Assembly (NCBI GenBank): GCA_949290865.1
Contig: CASETM010000087.1
Location: forward strand, 1 to 44,999
Direction of reading: 5' to 3'
Length of the DNA stretch: 44,999 nucleotides
Source of the DNA: an uncultured Bacillota bacterium
GTDB lineage: Bacteria > Bacillota_I > Bacilli_A > Erysipelotrichales > Coprobacillaceae
This document shows positions 18,762 through 28,418 of the stretch, piece after piece. The notes under the pieces were generated by a model. That model was given only the letters and a program-made list of their open reading frames with translations. It was not told the DNA's origin and ran no database searches. Numbering within the stretch: position 1 is the stretch's first letter; each line of letters begins with the position of its first letter. Both the position numbers and the translations under genes were made by a program.

Positions 18762-19654
18762 TGTTTAAATCAGGTTTTGTAAGTATCGTCGGGCGCCCTA
18801 ATGTGGGGAAATCGACACTATTGAATCAAATTCTAAAGACAAAATTAGCAATCATTTCAAACGTTGCTCAGACAACGAGAAATACCATTCAGGGGATTTA
18901 TACAGATGATGAAGCACAGATTATTTTTATGGATACCCCAGGAATTCATAAACCTCAGGACAGTTTAGGAACATTTATGAATACAACGGCTTTGAACAGT
19001 ATTTACGGTGTTGATTTGGTTTTATTCATCGCTCCTGCCAATGAAACCATTGGCAAGGGAGATCGTTTTATTGTTGAAAGACTGAAGGAAGCCGACGGTC
19101 CCGTATTTCTGCTTTTGAATAAATGTGATCTGGTTTCTAAAGAAGAGGTTGCCAGAAAGCTTAATGAATGGAAAGAACTGTTTGATTTTAAGGAAATAAT
19201 TCCTATTTCAGCATTGAATGATGATAATATCGATATTTTGCTGAAAACGATCAAAACTTATCTAAATGAAGGAATCATGTATTATCCTAAAGATCAGATG
19301 ACCGATCATCCCGAAAGATTTGTCATGGCAGAATTTATCAGAGAAAAAATTCTTTACTTTACGAAAGAAGAAGTTCCTCATAGCGTTGCTATTGTCATTG
19401 AAAGAATGCAGGAAGAAGATGATGGCAGTGTTGAAGTGCTGGCTACTGTCGTTGTTGACCGTAAGAGCCAAAAAGGCATTCTGATTGGCAAACAGGGAAC
19501 GATGATCAAAAAAATTCGTCAGAATGCCCAAAGAGAAATGAAAAGATTTTTGCAGACACCAGTTCATCTGGAACTGTTTGTGAAAGTGGAAAACAACTGG
19601 CGAAATAAACAGAAGTATTTAAAAGAATTTGGTTATAACGAAGATGACTATTAA
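18761..19654 (+). CDS. era: GTPase Era
   Basis: A ribosome-assembly GTPase that binds the 3' end of 16S rRNA. G1 is GRPNVGKST near residue 10, G3 DTPGIHK, G4 NKCD, and a C-terminal KH domain carries GILIGKQGTMIKKI. 297 residues is the usual length. Its ATG overlaps the cdd stop (TAATG). Being next to ybeY fits their shared role in 16S maturation. Confidence 0.97.
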   Translation: MFKSGFVSIVGRPNVGKSTLLNQILKTKLAIISNVAQTTRNTIQGIYTDDEAQIIFMDTPGIHKPQDSLGTFMNTTALNSIYGVDLVLFIAPANETIGKGDRFIVERLKEADGPVFLLLNKCDLVSKEEVARKLNEWKELFDFKEIIPISALNDDNIDILLKTIKTYLNEGIMYYPKDQMTDHPERFVMAEFIREKILYFTKEEVPHSVAIVIERMQEEDDGSVEVLATVVVDRKSQKGILIGKQGTMIKKIRQNAQREMKRFLQTPVHLELFVKVENNWRNKQKYLKEFGYNEDDY

Positions 19655-20393
19655 AAATGCGGAAGTTGTCAGTCAGGGTATTGTTTTAAAAAGCATTCCT
19701 TATAAAGAAAACGATGCCTTGATTACTGTTTATTTTCAGGATTATGGAAAAATGACGCTGATTGCCAGAGGAGTCAAGAAACTGAAAAGTAAAAATGCTT
19801 CAGCAATTCAGACCATGACCTGTTCAGAATTTACTTTTGTTGCCAGAAAAGGACTGTCACTGCTGATCAAGGCCTCAGCTTTGAATTATTATCGTTATAT
19901 CAAAGAGGATATTTTTCTGGAAGCGTATGCGACCTGTTTTCTTGAATTTGTTTTAAAAAATGAAGCAGACAATCAGCCGGATCAGGAAATTTATGATTAT
20001 CTGCAAACCTCTTTGGCAGCGCTGGATAATGGATATTCTGCCAAGCTGGTTTATCTGCTGTTTAGTGCATTTATGCTGAAAATTTGTGGTGCGCCCTTGC
20101 AGGTTGATGAATGTTCGCGCTGTCAGAAAAAAGATCATATTGTTGCAATCAGTCTTCAGGACGGCGGATTTGTCTGTGAACGCTGCCTGACGCTTCATGA
20201 CAAAAGGCTTGATAAAAAGACTTTAATGGCTTTTCGCCATATCAATAAGTATACGATTTTTCAGATCGATCAGGTCAAAATTGATGAAGATATCCAGGAT
20301 ATCCTGATTGAAATCATGGATCACTACGTTGATGAGTTTACCGGACTGTTCTTTGGCAGCCGTAAGTTTATCAGACAATTATCAAAATTATGA
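19644..20393 (+). CDS. recO: DNA repair protein RecO
   Basis: Loads RecA on single-stranded DNA with RecR. The protein has an N-terminal OB fold (VVSQGIVLKSIPYKENDAL...) and a helical C-terminal half with a four-cysteine zinc site (CSRC ... CERC). I take ATG 19644 (about 249 residues), which overlaps the end of era by 11 bases; a TTG at 19629 would extend it by five residues. No clear Shine-Dalgarno is seen, so translation is probably coupled to era. Confidence 0.93.
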   Translation: MTIKNAEVVSQGIVLKSIPYKENDALITVYFQDYGKMTLIARGVKKLKSKNASAIQTMTCSEFTFVARKGLSLLIKASALNYYRYIKEDIFLEAYATCFLEFVLKNEADNQPDQEIYDYLQTSLAALDNGYSAKLVYLLFSAFMLKICGAPLQVDECSRCQKKDHIVAISLQDGGFVCERCLTLHDKRLDKKTLMAFRHINKYTIFQIDQVKIDEDIQDILIEIMDHYVDEFTGLFFGSRKFIRQLSKL

Positions 20394-20420
20394 CGAAAGT
20401 TAAAACTTTTGTCTTTTTTT
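20392..20420 (+). terminator. intrinsic terminator at the recO stop codon
   Basis: A 9-bp stem with one G-U pair (20392-20400 with 20405-20413) that starts in the TGA stop codon, followed by seven T residues. Confidence 0.8.
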
Positions 20421-20469
20421 GTATATTTTTTTTTATTATAATAATACCAGAGAATGGGGAGGGAGAAGA

Positions 20470-22293
20470 ATGAGTCAATTTTTACCGATCAATAGGGAAG
20501 AAATGGAACAGCGTGGTTGGAAAGAGGTTGACTTTGTCTATATATGTGGTGATGCTTATGTTGATCATCCATCTTTTGGTGCGGCTATTATTTGTCGTAC
20601 CCTGGAAGCACATGGATTTAAGATTGCATTTTTATCACAACCGGACTGGCATAATCTTGACGAATTCAGGCAATTCGGGAAACCAAGATTAGGCTTTTTA
20701 ATTTCATCAGGAAATATTGATTCCATGGTCAATCATTATACAGTTTCTAAAAAAAGAAGACACAAGGATCTGTATACACCTGGAGGAGAAGGATTTAAAC
20801 GTCCTGATCGTGCGGTGATCGTTTACAGTCAGATGGCTAGACAGGCTTTTCGTGATGCCAATATTCTGATTGGAGGCATTGAAGCTTCTTTACGACGACT
20901 GGCGCATTATGATTACTGGAGTGACAAAGTTAGAAAATCAATCATTATTGATGCCAATGCTGATCTGCTGATGTATGGTATGGGTGAAAACAGCGTTGTA
21001 GAAATCGCTGAAGCCTTGGACAGTGGTCTGGATATTCATGATCTGACATATCTGGATGGGACAGTTTTTAAAACCAAAAATATTGAAGATGCGCATGATT
21101 ATATCATGCTGCCTGCTTATGAAGAAATCTGTGCTTCCAAGCGAAAATATGCTGAATCGTTTCAGATTCAGTATTTAAATACCGATCATTATAATGCGAA
21201 GACACTGGTTGAACCTTATCAGGGATGGTATGTGGTCCAAAACAGACCCAATCGACCATTAACGCAAAGAGAATTTGACAGGGCATATGGCTATGACTAT
21301 AATCGCACCTATCATCCTAGCTATGAATATGTTCCCGCAATCGAAGAAGTTAAATTTTCGTTGATTTCTAACCGTGGCTGTTTTGGGTCATGTAATTTCT
21401 GTGCTTTGGCTTTTCATCAGGGCAGGATCATCCAGGCCCGCAGTCATGAATCAATTCTGGCGGAAGCCAATAAAATGATCTGGGATCCTGATTTTAAAGG
21501 CTATATTCATGATGTTGGTGGGCCGACAGCGAATTTTAGAGATACAGCCTGTGATAAGCAGAAAACACATGGAGCCTGTCCAACCAGACAGTGTCTGTGG
21601 CCAACGCCATGTAAGAATCTGAAAGTTGATCATGAAGATTATCTGACTTTGCTGACAAAACTGCGCCAGCTGCCAAATGTAAAAAAAGTTTTTGTTCGTT
21701 CAGGGATCCGTTACGATTATCTGATGTATGATAAAAATAATCATTTCTTTGAAGAACTGGTTCAACATCATATTTCGGGGCAGTTAAAAGTCGCACCAGA
21801 ACATATCAGTGATCATGCGCTCGATAAAATGGGTAAACCACGAAGAGGTCTGTATGAAAAATTTGTTGATAAGTATTATCGGTTAAATGAAAAATATCAC
21901 AAAAAACAGTTTTTGGTTCCTTATCTGATGTCATCGCATCCAGGATGTCGTTTAGAAGATGCCATTGAACTGGCTGAATATTTAAGAGACATTCATCATC
22001 AGCCTGAACAGGTGCAGGATTTTTATCCTACACCAGGAACGCTGTCAACGACAATGTATTATACGGGACTTGATCCTCGTGATATGACACCTGTCTATGT
22101 ACCAAAATCACCAAAAGAAAAGGCAATGCAAAGAGCCTTGATGCAATATCGTTCTCCTAAAAATTATGAACTGGTTTATGAAGCACTGGTCAAAGCCAAC
22201 CGACAGGATCTGATTGGATATGGGAAGAAATGTCTGATCAGGCCACGAACTAGTAGAAATCATCAGAAAAACAACAGGAGGACGAAAAGATGA
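20470..22293 (+). CDS. YgiQ family radical SAM protein
   Basis: A 607-residue radical SAM protein of unknown reaction. The N-terminal part (about 1-270) contains the UPF0313 segment with WKEVDFVYICGDAYVDHP. The [4Fe-4S] motif C304-x3-C308-x2-C311 (GCFGSCNFC) starts the radical SAM barrel. The C-terminal part has VRSGIRYDY, VAPEHISD and DFYPTPGTLST, all family hallmarks. I start at 20470 behind GGAGGGAG; the frame extends to 20419 without a site. It overlaps the following hydrolase gene by 4 bases. Confidence 0.92.
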   Translation: MSQFLPINREEMEQRGWKEVDFVYICGDAYVDHPSFGAAIICRTLEAHGFKIAFLSQPDWHNLDEFRQFGKPRLGFLISSGNIDSMVNHYTVSKKRRHKDLYTPGGEGFKRPDRAVIVYSQMARQAFRDANILIGGIEASLRRLAHYDYWSDKVRKSIIIDANADLLMYGMGENSVVEIAEALDSGLDIHDLTYLDGTVFKTKNIEDAHDYIMLPAYEEICASKRKYAESFQIQYLNTDHYNAKTLVEPYQGWYVVQNRPNRPLTQREFDRAYGYDYNRTYHPSYEYVPAIEEVKFSLISNRGCFGSCNFCALAFHQGRIIQARSHESILAEANKMIWDPDFKGYIHDVGGPTANFRDTACDKQKTHGACPTRQCLWPTPCKNLKVDHEDYLTLLTKLRQLPNVKKVFVRSGIRYDYLMYDKNNHFFEELVQHHISGQLKVAPEHISDHALDKMGKPRRGLYEKFVDKYYRLNEKYHKKQFLVPYLMSSHPGCRLEDAIELAEYLRDIHHQPEQVQDFYPTPGTLSTTMYYTGLDPRDMTPVYVPKSPKEKAMQRALMQYRSPKNYELVYEALVKANRQDLIGYGKKCLIRPRTSRNHQKNNRRTKR

Positions 22294-23198
22294 AGATAAC
22301 AGAAACATATACCTCTGTCACGGCAACACATGTTAAATTCGATCTTTATACGCCTAATGTTATCTTAAGATATAAAGGAATCATTCAGATCCACCACGGC
22401 TTATGTGAATACAGTGACCGTTATCAGAAGTTTGCGGAATTTTTAAGTCATGAAGGTTATGTTGTTGTGGTCACTGATTTTCCCGGACATGGAACCTCTT
22501 TACACAATTTTGAACAGGGGTATTTTGGAGAGGGAAAAGCTATTGATACATTGGTTGAAGATATGCATCGTTTAAGAGGAATCATCACCAGACGTTTTCC
22601 AGAACTATCATTTTTTATCATTGGTATTGAATTTGGGTCTCTGGTCGTACGCAAATATCTTTCATTATATGGTCAGTATGTTGATGGAGCGGTTTTAATT
22701 GGGACATGTATGAAATGCCGTTCATATTATCATGCTCTGAAAATGATCAAAATGAATACTTTGCTTCATGGCAGCATGTATCGTTCACCGGATATCAAGA
22801 AAGCAATTGATACCTATCGGCAAAGAGGAATCAAGGGGAATTATAAAACAGATGATGAAAGTGAATGGGAACAGTATCTTGATGATCCAATGACCGAGTT
22901 TATTTACACAAATCAAGCTTATCGAGACATACTTGAATATATTGATTATACTTCACAAAAAGAAAATATAAAAAAAATCCCAGCCACTCTGCCTGTCTAT
23001 CTGCTATCAGGCGAAAAAGATAATTTTTCGCATCAGGGGAAAGATATCATTAAACTCTATCATATCATGAAATCATTATCGTTTCTGGATGTTCAATATC
23101 GTCTCTATGATGAGAAACAGGATCTTCTGCATACGATCAATCGTAGAGAGATATTTAAAGATATTCTCAACTGGCTGTTAGAACGGACCTATGTTTGA
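22290..23198 (+). CDS. alpha/beta hydrolase fold protein with degenerate catalytic triad
   Basis: A 302-residue protein of the serine aminopeptidase S33/monoacylglycerol lipase type (HHGLCEYSDRY, TDFPGHGTS). The nucleophile elbow, normally G-x-S-x-G, reads G112-I-E114-F-G116, so the serine is replaced by glutamate. The late acid is kept in SGEKDNF. The histidine position before LLHTINRR appears to be glutamine (EKQDLL), although a nearby histidine exists two residues later in the alignment. It is probably not a normal serine hydrolase. AGGAGG precedes the ATG, which overlaps the stop of the YgiQ gene. Confidence 0.85.
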   Translation: MKITETYTSVTATHVKFDLYTPNVILRYKGIIQIHHGLCEYSDRYQKFAEFLSHEGYVVVVTDFPGHGTSLHNFEQGYFGEGKAIDTLVEDMHRLRGIITRRFPELSFFIIGIEFGSLVVRKYLSLYGQYVDGAVLIGTCMKCRSYYHALKMIKMNTLLHGSMYRSPDIKKAIDTYRQRGIKGNYKTDDESEWEQYLDDPMTEFIYTNQAYRDILEYIDYTSQKENIKKIPATLPVYLLSGEKDNFSHQGKDIIKLYHIMKSLSFLDVQYRLYDEKQDLLHTINRREIFKDILNWLLERTYV

Positions 23199-23243
23199 TA
23201 CCCTTATCGTTGGTTGACAAATATCCACTATAAGGGTATTTTA
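23198..23243 (+). terminator. probable terminator after the hydrolase gene
   Basis: A 9-bp perfect stem (23198-23206 with 23231-23239) with a long 24-nt loop and a modest T tract. It begins at the last base of the stop codon. Confidence 0.5.
23214..23242 (+). promoter_or_regulatory. promoter of the glyS-dnaG-rpoD operon
   Basis: Consensus TTGACA (23214-23219), 17 bases, TATTTT (23237-23242). The elements lie inside the loop and right arm of the upstream terminator. Confidence 0.7.
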
Positions 23244-23264
23244 TTTGTATGCGAATAGAATATG

Positions 23265-23286
23265 AAGACTTGGTTTTCCAAGTCTT
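23265..23286 (+). other. hairpin in the glyS leader
   Basis: A perfect 9-bp stem (23265-23273 with 23278-23286) closing a TTTT loop, about 15 bases after the expected transcript start and followed by a broken T-rich tract. It could be an attenuator or a 5' stabiliser. T-box motifs are absent. Confidence 0.5.
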
Positions 23287-23318
23287 TATTCATTTAATGG
23301 TATGTTGAAGGAGAGTAT

Positions 23319-24692
23319 ATGAAAGCAAAAGATATGGATAAAATTGTCAATCATGCAAAATCATCTGGATTTGTTTATCAGGGTTCAGAAATTTATGATG
23401 GTCTGGCAAATACATGGGATTATGGTCCTTTAGGTGTAGAAATGAAAAATAACATCAAACAGTTATGGTGGAAAAGATTTATTCAGGAATCACCATATAA
23501 TGTTGGTTTAGATTCAGCAATTTTCATGAATCCAAAAGTATGGGAAGCTTCTGGTCATGTTGGGGGATTTTCAGATCCTTTGATTGACTGTAAGGAATGT
23601 AAAACAAGACATCGTGCAGATAAACTGATCGAATCTTATGATCCAACTGTACATAGTGAAGGCTGGAGCAATGAACAGACGATGAAATATATCAAAGATC
23701 ATCATATTGTCTGTCCAAACTGCGGAAAAAGCAACTTTACTGATGTCAGACAGTTCAAACTGATGTTTGAAACACATATGGGTGTTGTTGAAGATGATAA
23801 ATCTGTTGTTTATCTTCGTCCTGAAACAGCACAGGGAATTTTTGTCAATTTCAAAAATATTCAAAGAACATCACGTAAAAAAGTACCATTTGGTATTGGT
23901 CAGATTGGAAAATCGTTTAGAAATGAAATTACCCCAGGTAACTTTATTTTTAGAACAAGAGAATTTGAACAGATGGAATTAGAATTTTTCTGTAAACCAG
24001 ATACTGATCTAGAATGGTTTGAATACTGGAAAGACTACTGTAAAAAATTCCTGTTAGATCTGGGAATCAAAGAAGAAAATCTGAAGTTCAGAGATCATGA
24101 TCAGGAAGAGCTGTCTTTCTATTCCAAGGCAACATGTGATGTTGAATACAATTTCCCATTTGGCTGGGGCGAATTATGGGGAATTGCTGACAGAACAGAT
24201 TATGATCTGTCTCGTCATATGGAATATTCAAAGAAATCACTTGAATATCTGGATCCTCAGACAAATGAAAAATATATTCCTTATGTAATTGAACCGTCAG
24301 TAGGTGCTGATCGTTTGTTCCTGTCTGTCATGTGTGACAGCTATGAAGAAGAAACACTGGAAAATGGTGATTTAAGAACAGTTATGAAACTTCATCCTGC
24401 TTTGGCACCATATAAAGTTGCGGTTTTACCTTTAACTAAAAAACAAAGCGAAAAAGCTGAAGAGGTTTATGCTATGCTTTCTAAGCATTTTTCAGTGGAT
24501 TATGATGTTGCTGGACAAATTGGAAAAAGATATCGTCGCCAGGATGCAATTGGTACACCATATTGTGTTACTGTTGATTTTGATTCTTATGAAGATGAAG
24601 CCGTAACGATCAGAGACAGAGATACAATGGAACAGATTCGTCTGCCAATTGATCAATTGGTTGCATATATTCAAGAAAAGATCACATTCTAA
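23319..24692 (+). CDS. glyS: glycyl-tRNA synthetase, single-chain type
   Basis: A class II aminoacyl-tRNA synthetase of the alpha-2 type, 457 residues, as in many Firmicutes and eukaryotes rather than the two-subunit GlyQ/GlyS. Visible are [21 protein letters not shown] near the N-terminus, MFETHMG and [10 protein letters not shown], motif 2 around FRNEITPG, motif 3 near EPSVGADRL, and a C-terminal anticodon-binding domain (about 355-457). GAAGGAGAG precedes the ATG. It leads the operon with dnaG and rpoD. Confidence 0.97.
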   Translation: MKAKDMDKIVNHAKSSGFVYQGSEIYDGLANTWDYGPLGVEMKNNIKQLWWKRFIQESPYNVGLDSAIFMNPKVWEASGHVGGFSDPLIDCKECKTRHRADKLIESYDPTVHSEGWSNEQTMKYIKDHHIVCPNCGKSNFTDVRQFKLMFETHMGVVEDDKSVVYLRPETAQGIFVNFKNIQRTSRKKVPFGIGQIGKSFRNEITPGNFIFRTREFEQMELEFFCKPDTDLEWFEYWKDYCKKFLLDLGIKEENLKFRDHDQEELSFYSKATCDVEYNFPFGWGELWGIADRTDYDLSRHMEYSKKSLEYLDPQTNEKYIPYVIEPSVGADRLFLSVMCDSYEEETLENGDLRTVMKLHPALAPYKVAVLPLTKKQSEKAEEVYAMLSKHFSVDYDVAGQIGKRYRRQDAIGTPYCVTVDFDSYEDEAVTIRDRDTMEQIRLPIDQLVAYIQEKITF

Positions 24693-24706
24693 TAAAGGAG
24701 GAGCCA

Positions 24707-26479
24707 ATGACCAGATTATCATCAGAAAAAATCAATGAAATAAGGCAAAGCGTTGATATCGTCGATGTCATTGGCAATTATCTGCCTTTAGAAAAAAAAG
24801 GCAGAAATTATGTGGCAATCTGTCCTTTTCACGATGATACGGATCCATCACTGACCATATCACCGGAAAAGCAGATCTACATGTGTTTTGTCTGTCATCA
24901 TGGAGGAAATGTCTTTCGCTTTTTGCAGGATTATCTGAAAATTTCCTTTTTGGAAGCAGTCAGGATCGTTGCCGAAATGGGACATGTTGATGTTGGAGAT
25001 ATTTCATTTCATGAGGCTCAGCCCAAAATCAATCAGGAAACCGAGCCGCTTTATCAGATGTATGAAGAAGCCAATCGGATTTATAAACATTATTTGGGAA
25101 CAAAACTGGCTATTCTAGCAAAAGATTACCTGCATGACCGTCAGATTACACAAGATATTATTGACAGATTTGAAATTGGCTATGCACCAAATCAGAATAT
25201 TCTGTTAAAATCTTTTGAAAAGTCAGGCTTTTCAAGGATGCAGGCTTTTGCTTCGGGACTGGTCATTGAATCTCAGGCTGGTTATGACCGCTATCGAGAT
25301 CGGATCATGTTTCCTTTGCATAACGGTGATGGCAGAGTTGTTGGCTTTTCTGGACGTATCTACAAAAAGATCCAGCAGGAAGCCAAATATATCAATTCTC
25401 CTGAATCTAAAATCTTTAAAAAGGGAGAAATACTTTATAATTATCATCGTGTACGCGACATCGTCAGAGAAAAAGGAAATATTATCATCCTTGAAGGATT
25501 CATGGATGTAATAGCATTATACAAAGCTGGAATCGAAAATGCTGTCGCAATTATGGGGACAGCACTGACATCTGAACATTTGACCCTGTTAAAACGATTA
25601 ACCAAAGAAATTGTTTTATGTCTGGATGGCGATCAGGCTGGACAGAATGCCATGATCAAATGTGTTGATACGTTAACTGCTCATGGGTTTCATGTTGCAG
25701 TTGTTGTCGTTCCTGAAGGTATGGATCCAGATGAGTTTCTCGTTGCCAGAGGAAAAGACGAATTATTGGCATTGTATACGAAACCTATCAGTGCGATTGA
25801 ATTCAAGATGAATTATTATTATCAAAGAATCAATACCGATAATTATGAAGACAGAAAACAGTATCTGAATTCAATGGTTGAAATGATCAGCCAGCTGGAT
25901 GATGATGTTGATAAAGTTTATTACAGTGAGCAATTAGAAAAAAAATCAGGATTTTCTAAAGAACTGATCCAAAGGCTGCTTCATCAAAGCAGACCTGGAA
26001 CAGTAAAGAAAAGAAATATTGATATAACATATAACCACAGCCATAGGCTGATTGATAAATATCAGAAAGCTGAAAGAGAGTTATTGTATTTCATGATGCG
26101 CGACAAAAAATATGCCATGCTTTATGAGGCAAAGGCAGGTTATATGTTTGATCATACAAATCGAATCATTGCATCGTATATCATTGATTATTATCGGCAG
26201 TATCCGGTTCTAGAAATTGCTGATTTGATCAGCATGATTCATGATGAGGATATTGTCAAAACAATTCTGGAAATTTCATCTTTAAATCTTCCTGAACTCA
26301 AAGACAATCAGGCTATTTATGATTATATTGATACGATTCAGGAAAAGCTGAAGCGTGAAAGGGTCAGACAGCTGGAAGAAGATCTGAAGAATACTTGGGA
26401 TGATATTCAAAAATCAAAAATAGCTTTAGAAATTATTGAATTAAAAAAAGAAATCGATGCAATCAGAGAAAAGGAGTAA
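24707..26479 (+). CDS. dnaG: DNA primase
   Basis: Makes RNA primers for replication. The CHC2 zinc domain has C39, H42, C60 and C63 (CPFHDD, CFVCHHGG). The TOPRIM core includes ILEGFMDVIALYKAG and CLDGDQAGQ, followed by a helicase-interacting C-terminal region (about 450-590). 590 residues is the normal length. AAAGGAGGAGCC precedes the ATG. Confidence 0.97.
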   Translation: MTRLSSEKINEIRQSVDIVDVIGNYLPLEKKGRNYVAICPFHDDTDPSLTISPEKQIYMCFVCHHGGNVFRFLQDYLKISFLEAVRIVAEMGHVDVGDISFHEAQPKINQETEPLYQMYEEANRIYKHYLGTKLAILAKDYLHDRQITQDIIDRFEIGYAPNQNILLKSFEKSGFSRMQAFASGLVIESQAGYDRYRDRIMFPLHNGDGRVVGFSGRIYKKIQQEAKYINSPESKIFKKGEILYNYHRVRDIVREKGNIIILEGFMDVIALYKAGIENAVAIMGTALTSEHLTLLKRLTKEIVLCLDGDQAGQNAMIKCVDTLTAHGFHVAVVVVPEGMDPDEFLVARGKDELLALYTKPISAIEFKMNYYYQRINTDNYEDRKQYLNSMVEMISQLDDDVDKVYYSEQLEKKSGFSKELIQRLLHQSRPGTVKKRNIDITYNHSHRLIDKYQKAERELLYFMMRDKKYAMLYEAKAGYMFDHTNRIIASYIIDYYRQYPVLEIADLISMIHDEDIVKTILEISSLNLPELKDNQAIYDYIDTIQEKLKRERVRQLEEDLKNTWDDIQKSKIALEIIELKKEIDAIREKE

Positions 26480-26482
26480 AAT

Positions 26483-27727
26483 ATGGCAAAAAGTAAAGTA
26501 CAGGCAGTTACATTTGAAGATTTAAAAGCTTTGGTGATAAACGAAGCAAAAGCAAACAATAATGTTTTATCACAGGATCAGATCGATCAGTATCTGACAA
26601 ATTATGATCTGAGTGATGAACTGGCAGAAGAACTGTTAGATTATATTCAGCAAAATGATATCATTATTTCTGATGATGGTCTGGATTCTTTGGAAATTGA
26701 TGATGACATGCTGTTATCTGGTGTTTCTGATCTAGATGTCGATATCGATGTTGATGATGTCATGGATGATGATGATACTCCTGATCTTGATTTTGATGGT
26801 GATTTCGATATGATGACAGGAGATACATTGCATATGTATCAGGAACATGAAGAAGATAAAGAGCTGGATAATAATCAGCTGGGCAGCAATGTTAAGATCA
26901 ATGATCCTGTAAAAATGTATCTTAAAGAAATTGGACGTGTAGAACTGCTGAATCATGAACAGGAAATTGAACTGGCGAAACGTATTTTAGAAGGTGATGA
27001 AGCAGCGAAGAAAGAACTGGCAGCAGCCAACTTAAGACTGGTTGTTTCTATTGCCAAAAGATATGTTGGTCGAGGAATGCTGTTTTTGGATCTGATTCAG
27101 GAAGGAAATATGGGGCTGATTAAGGCGGTAGAAAAATTTGATTATACGAAAGGTTTCAAATTCTCTACATATGCAACGTGGTGGATCAGACAGGCTATTA
27201 CTAGAGCAATTGCTGATCAGGCAAGAACGATTCGTATTCCTGTTCATATGGTAGAAACAATCAATAAATTAACAAGAATTCAACGTCAGCTTGTTCAAGA
27301 ATTAGGAAGAGAGCCTTCGGCAGAAGAAATTGCTGAAAAAATGGATGGAATGACACCAGAAAAAGTACGAGAAATACAGAAAATCTCATTAGAACCAGTG
27401 TCACTAGAAACACCAATTGGTGAAGAAGATGATTCTCATTTAGGTGATTTCATCGAAGATGAAGGTGCAATGTCTCCTGACGACTATGCAGCCAATGAGC
27501 TGTTAAAAGATGAACTGAATGATGTTTTGCTGGAGTTAACCGATAGAGAAGAAAAAGTTTTAAGATTGAGATTTGGATTGGATGATGGCAGAACCCGTAC
27601 ATTGGAAGAAGTCGGAAAAGAATTTAATGTTACGCGTGAACGTATCAGACAGATTGAAGCAAAGGCTTTGAGAAAATTAAAACATCCATCTCGTTCAAAA
27701 AGATTAAAGGATTTCTTAAACAGATAA
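26483..27727 (+). CDS. rpoD: primary RNA polymerase sigma factor
   Basis: The housekeeping sigma-70 factor (SigA), 414 residues. Region 1.1 covers about 8-65 and is followed by an Asp-rich stretch (about 71-110). Region 1.2 starts near [11 protein letters not shown]. Region 2 includes [19 protein letters not shown] and [11 protein letters not shown], and region 4 ends with the helix-turn-helix [20 protein letters not shown]. It recognises the TTGACA/TATAAT promoters found across this window. It lies 3 bases after dnaG. Confidence 0.98.
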   Translation: MAKSKVQAVTFEDLKALVINEAKANNNVLSQDQIDQYLTNYDLSDELAEELLDYIQQNDIIISDDGLDSLEIDDDMLLSGVSDLDVDIDVDDVMDDDDTPDLDFDGDFDMMTGDTLHMYQEHEEDKELDNNQLGSNVKINDPVKMYLKEIGRVELLNHEQEIELAKRILEGDEAAKKELAAANLRLVVSIAKRYVGRGMLFLDLIQEGNMGLIKAVEKFDYTKGFKFSTYATWWIRQAITRAIADQARTIRIPVHMVETINKLTRIQRQLVQELGREPSAEEIAEKMDGMTPEKVREIQKISLEPVSLETPIGEEDDSHLGDFIEDEGAMSPDDYAANELLKDELNDVLLELTDREEKVLRLRFGLDDGRTRTLEEVGKEFNVTRERIRQIEAKALRKLKHPSRSKRLKDFLNR

Positions 27728-27728
27728 A

Positions 27729-28418
27729 ATGAGATTATCAAAAAGACTGCAGCTTTTGGCTGATCTGATTACTAAATATAAAAATGGAGATATCCTGGCA
27801 GATATAGGTACTGATCATGCTTATTTGCCCTGTTATCTTGTTGAAAACAGGATCATCAAAAAAGCTTATGCGTGTGAAGTTGTCAAAGGACCATATGAGT
27901 CTTCTTTGGCAACCATTAAACAGCATCATCTAGAAAATGAAGTGATAGCCCTGCTAGGAAATGGGATTGAACCGATTCACGATCTAGCGGTGAACATGAT
28001 TGTCATGGCGGGCATGGGAGCTTATCTGATTGCTGAAATTTTGGATCGTTATCCAGATTATCTTGATCAGGTCAATGTTCTTTTTTTGCAGCCCAATGCC
28101 AATACCAATCATTTAAGAAAATATTTGTATGAACATCATTTTATGATCATTGATGAAGAAATGGTCAAAGATGGCCATCATCTTTATGATATACTGGTTG
28201 TCAAAAAAGTGAAAGAAACAGTAGCCTATGATGAATATGATATTCTCTTTGGACCAATACAGGATCATTATCACAATCCTTTATTCATTGAAAGATGGCA
28301 GAAACAGAAAAATATTTATATAAATATAATCAAAGATCTGAATCCTGATCATCCCCGATATCAGGAACTCAGCCAAAAAATCAAAATGATCGAGGTGATA
28401 TTGAATGAAGGCTTATGA
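27729..28418 (+). CDS. trmK: tRNA (adenine(22)-N1)-methyltransferase
   Basis: Methylates N1 of A22 in tRNAs. The SAM-binding loop is LADIGTDHAYLP (about 20-31), followed by a conserved catalytic-core MAGMGAYLI and FLQPNANTNHLRKYL. 229 residues with the usual C-terminal coiled-coil-like helices. It starts one base after the rpoD stop; coupling is likely. It overlaps the next gene by 14 bases. Confidence 0.93.
   Translation: MRLSKRLQLLADLITKYKNGDILADIGTDHAYLPCYLVENRIIKKAYACEVVKGPYESSLATIKQHHLENEVIALLGNGIEPIHDLAVNMIVMAGMGAYLIAEILDRYPDYLDQVNVLFLQPNANTNHLRKYLYEHHFMIIDEEMVKDGHHLYDILVVKKVKETVAYDEYDILFGPIQDHYHNPLFIERWQKQKNIYINIIKDLNPDHPRYQELSQKIKMIEVILNEGL

Noticed and set aside
23243-23318. T-box riboswitch before the glycyl-tRNA synthetase gene
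   Set aside because: The leader is only about 70 bases and lacks the conserved T-box sequence and a specifier loop; only a simple hairpin is present.
26690-26815. GAT-rich repetitive tract in rpoD
   Set aside because: It encodes the acidic linker after region 1.1, which is common in primary sigma factors; no true tandem repeat.
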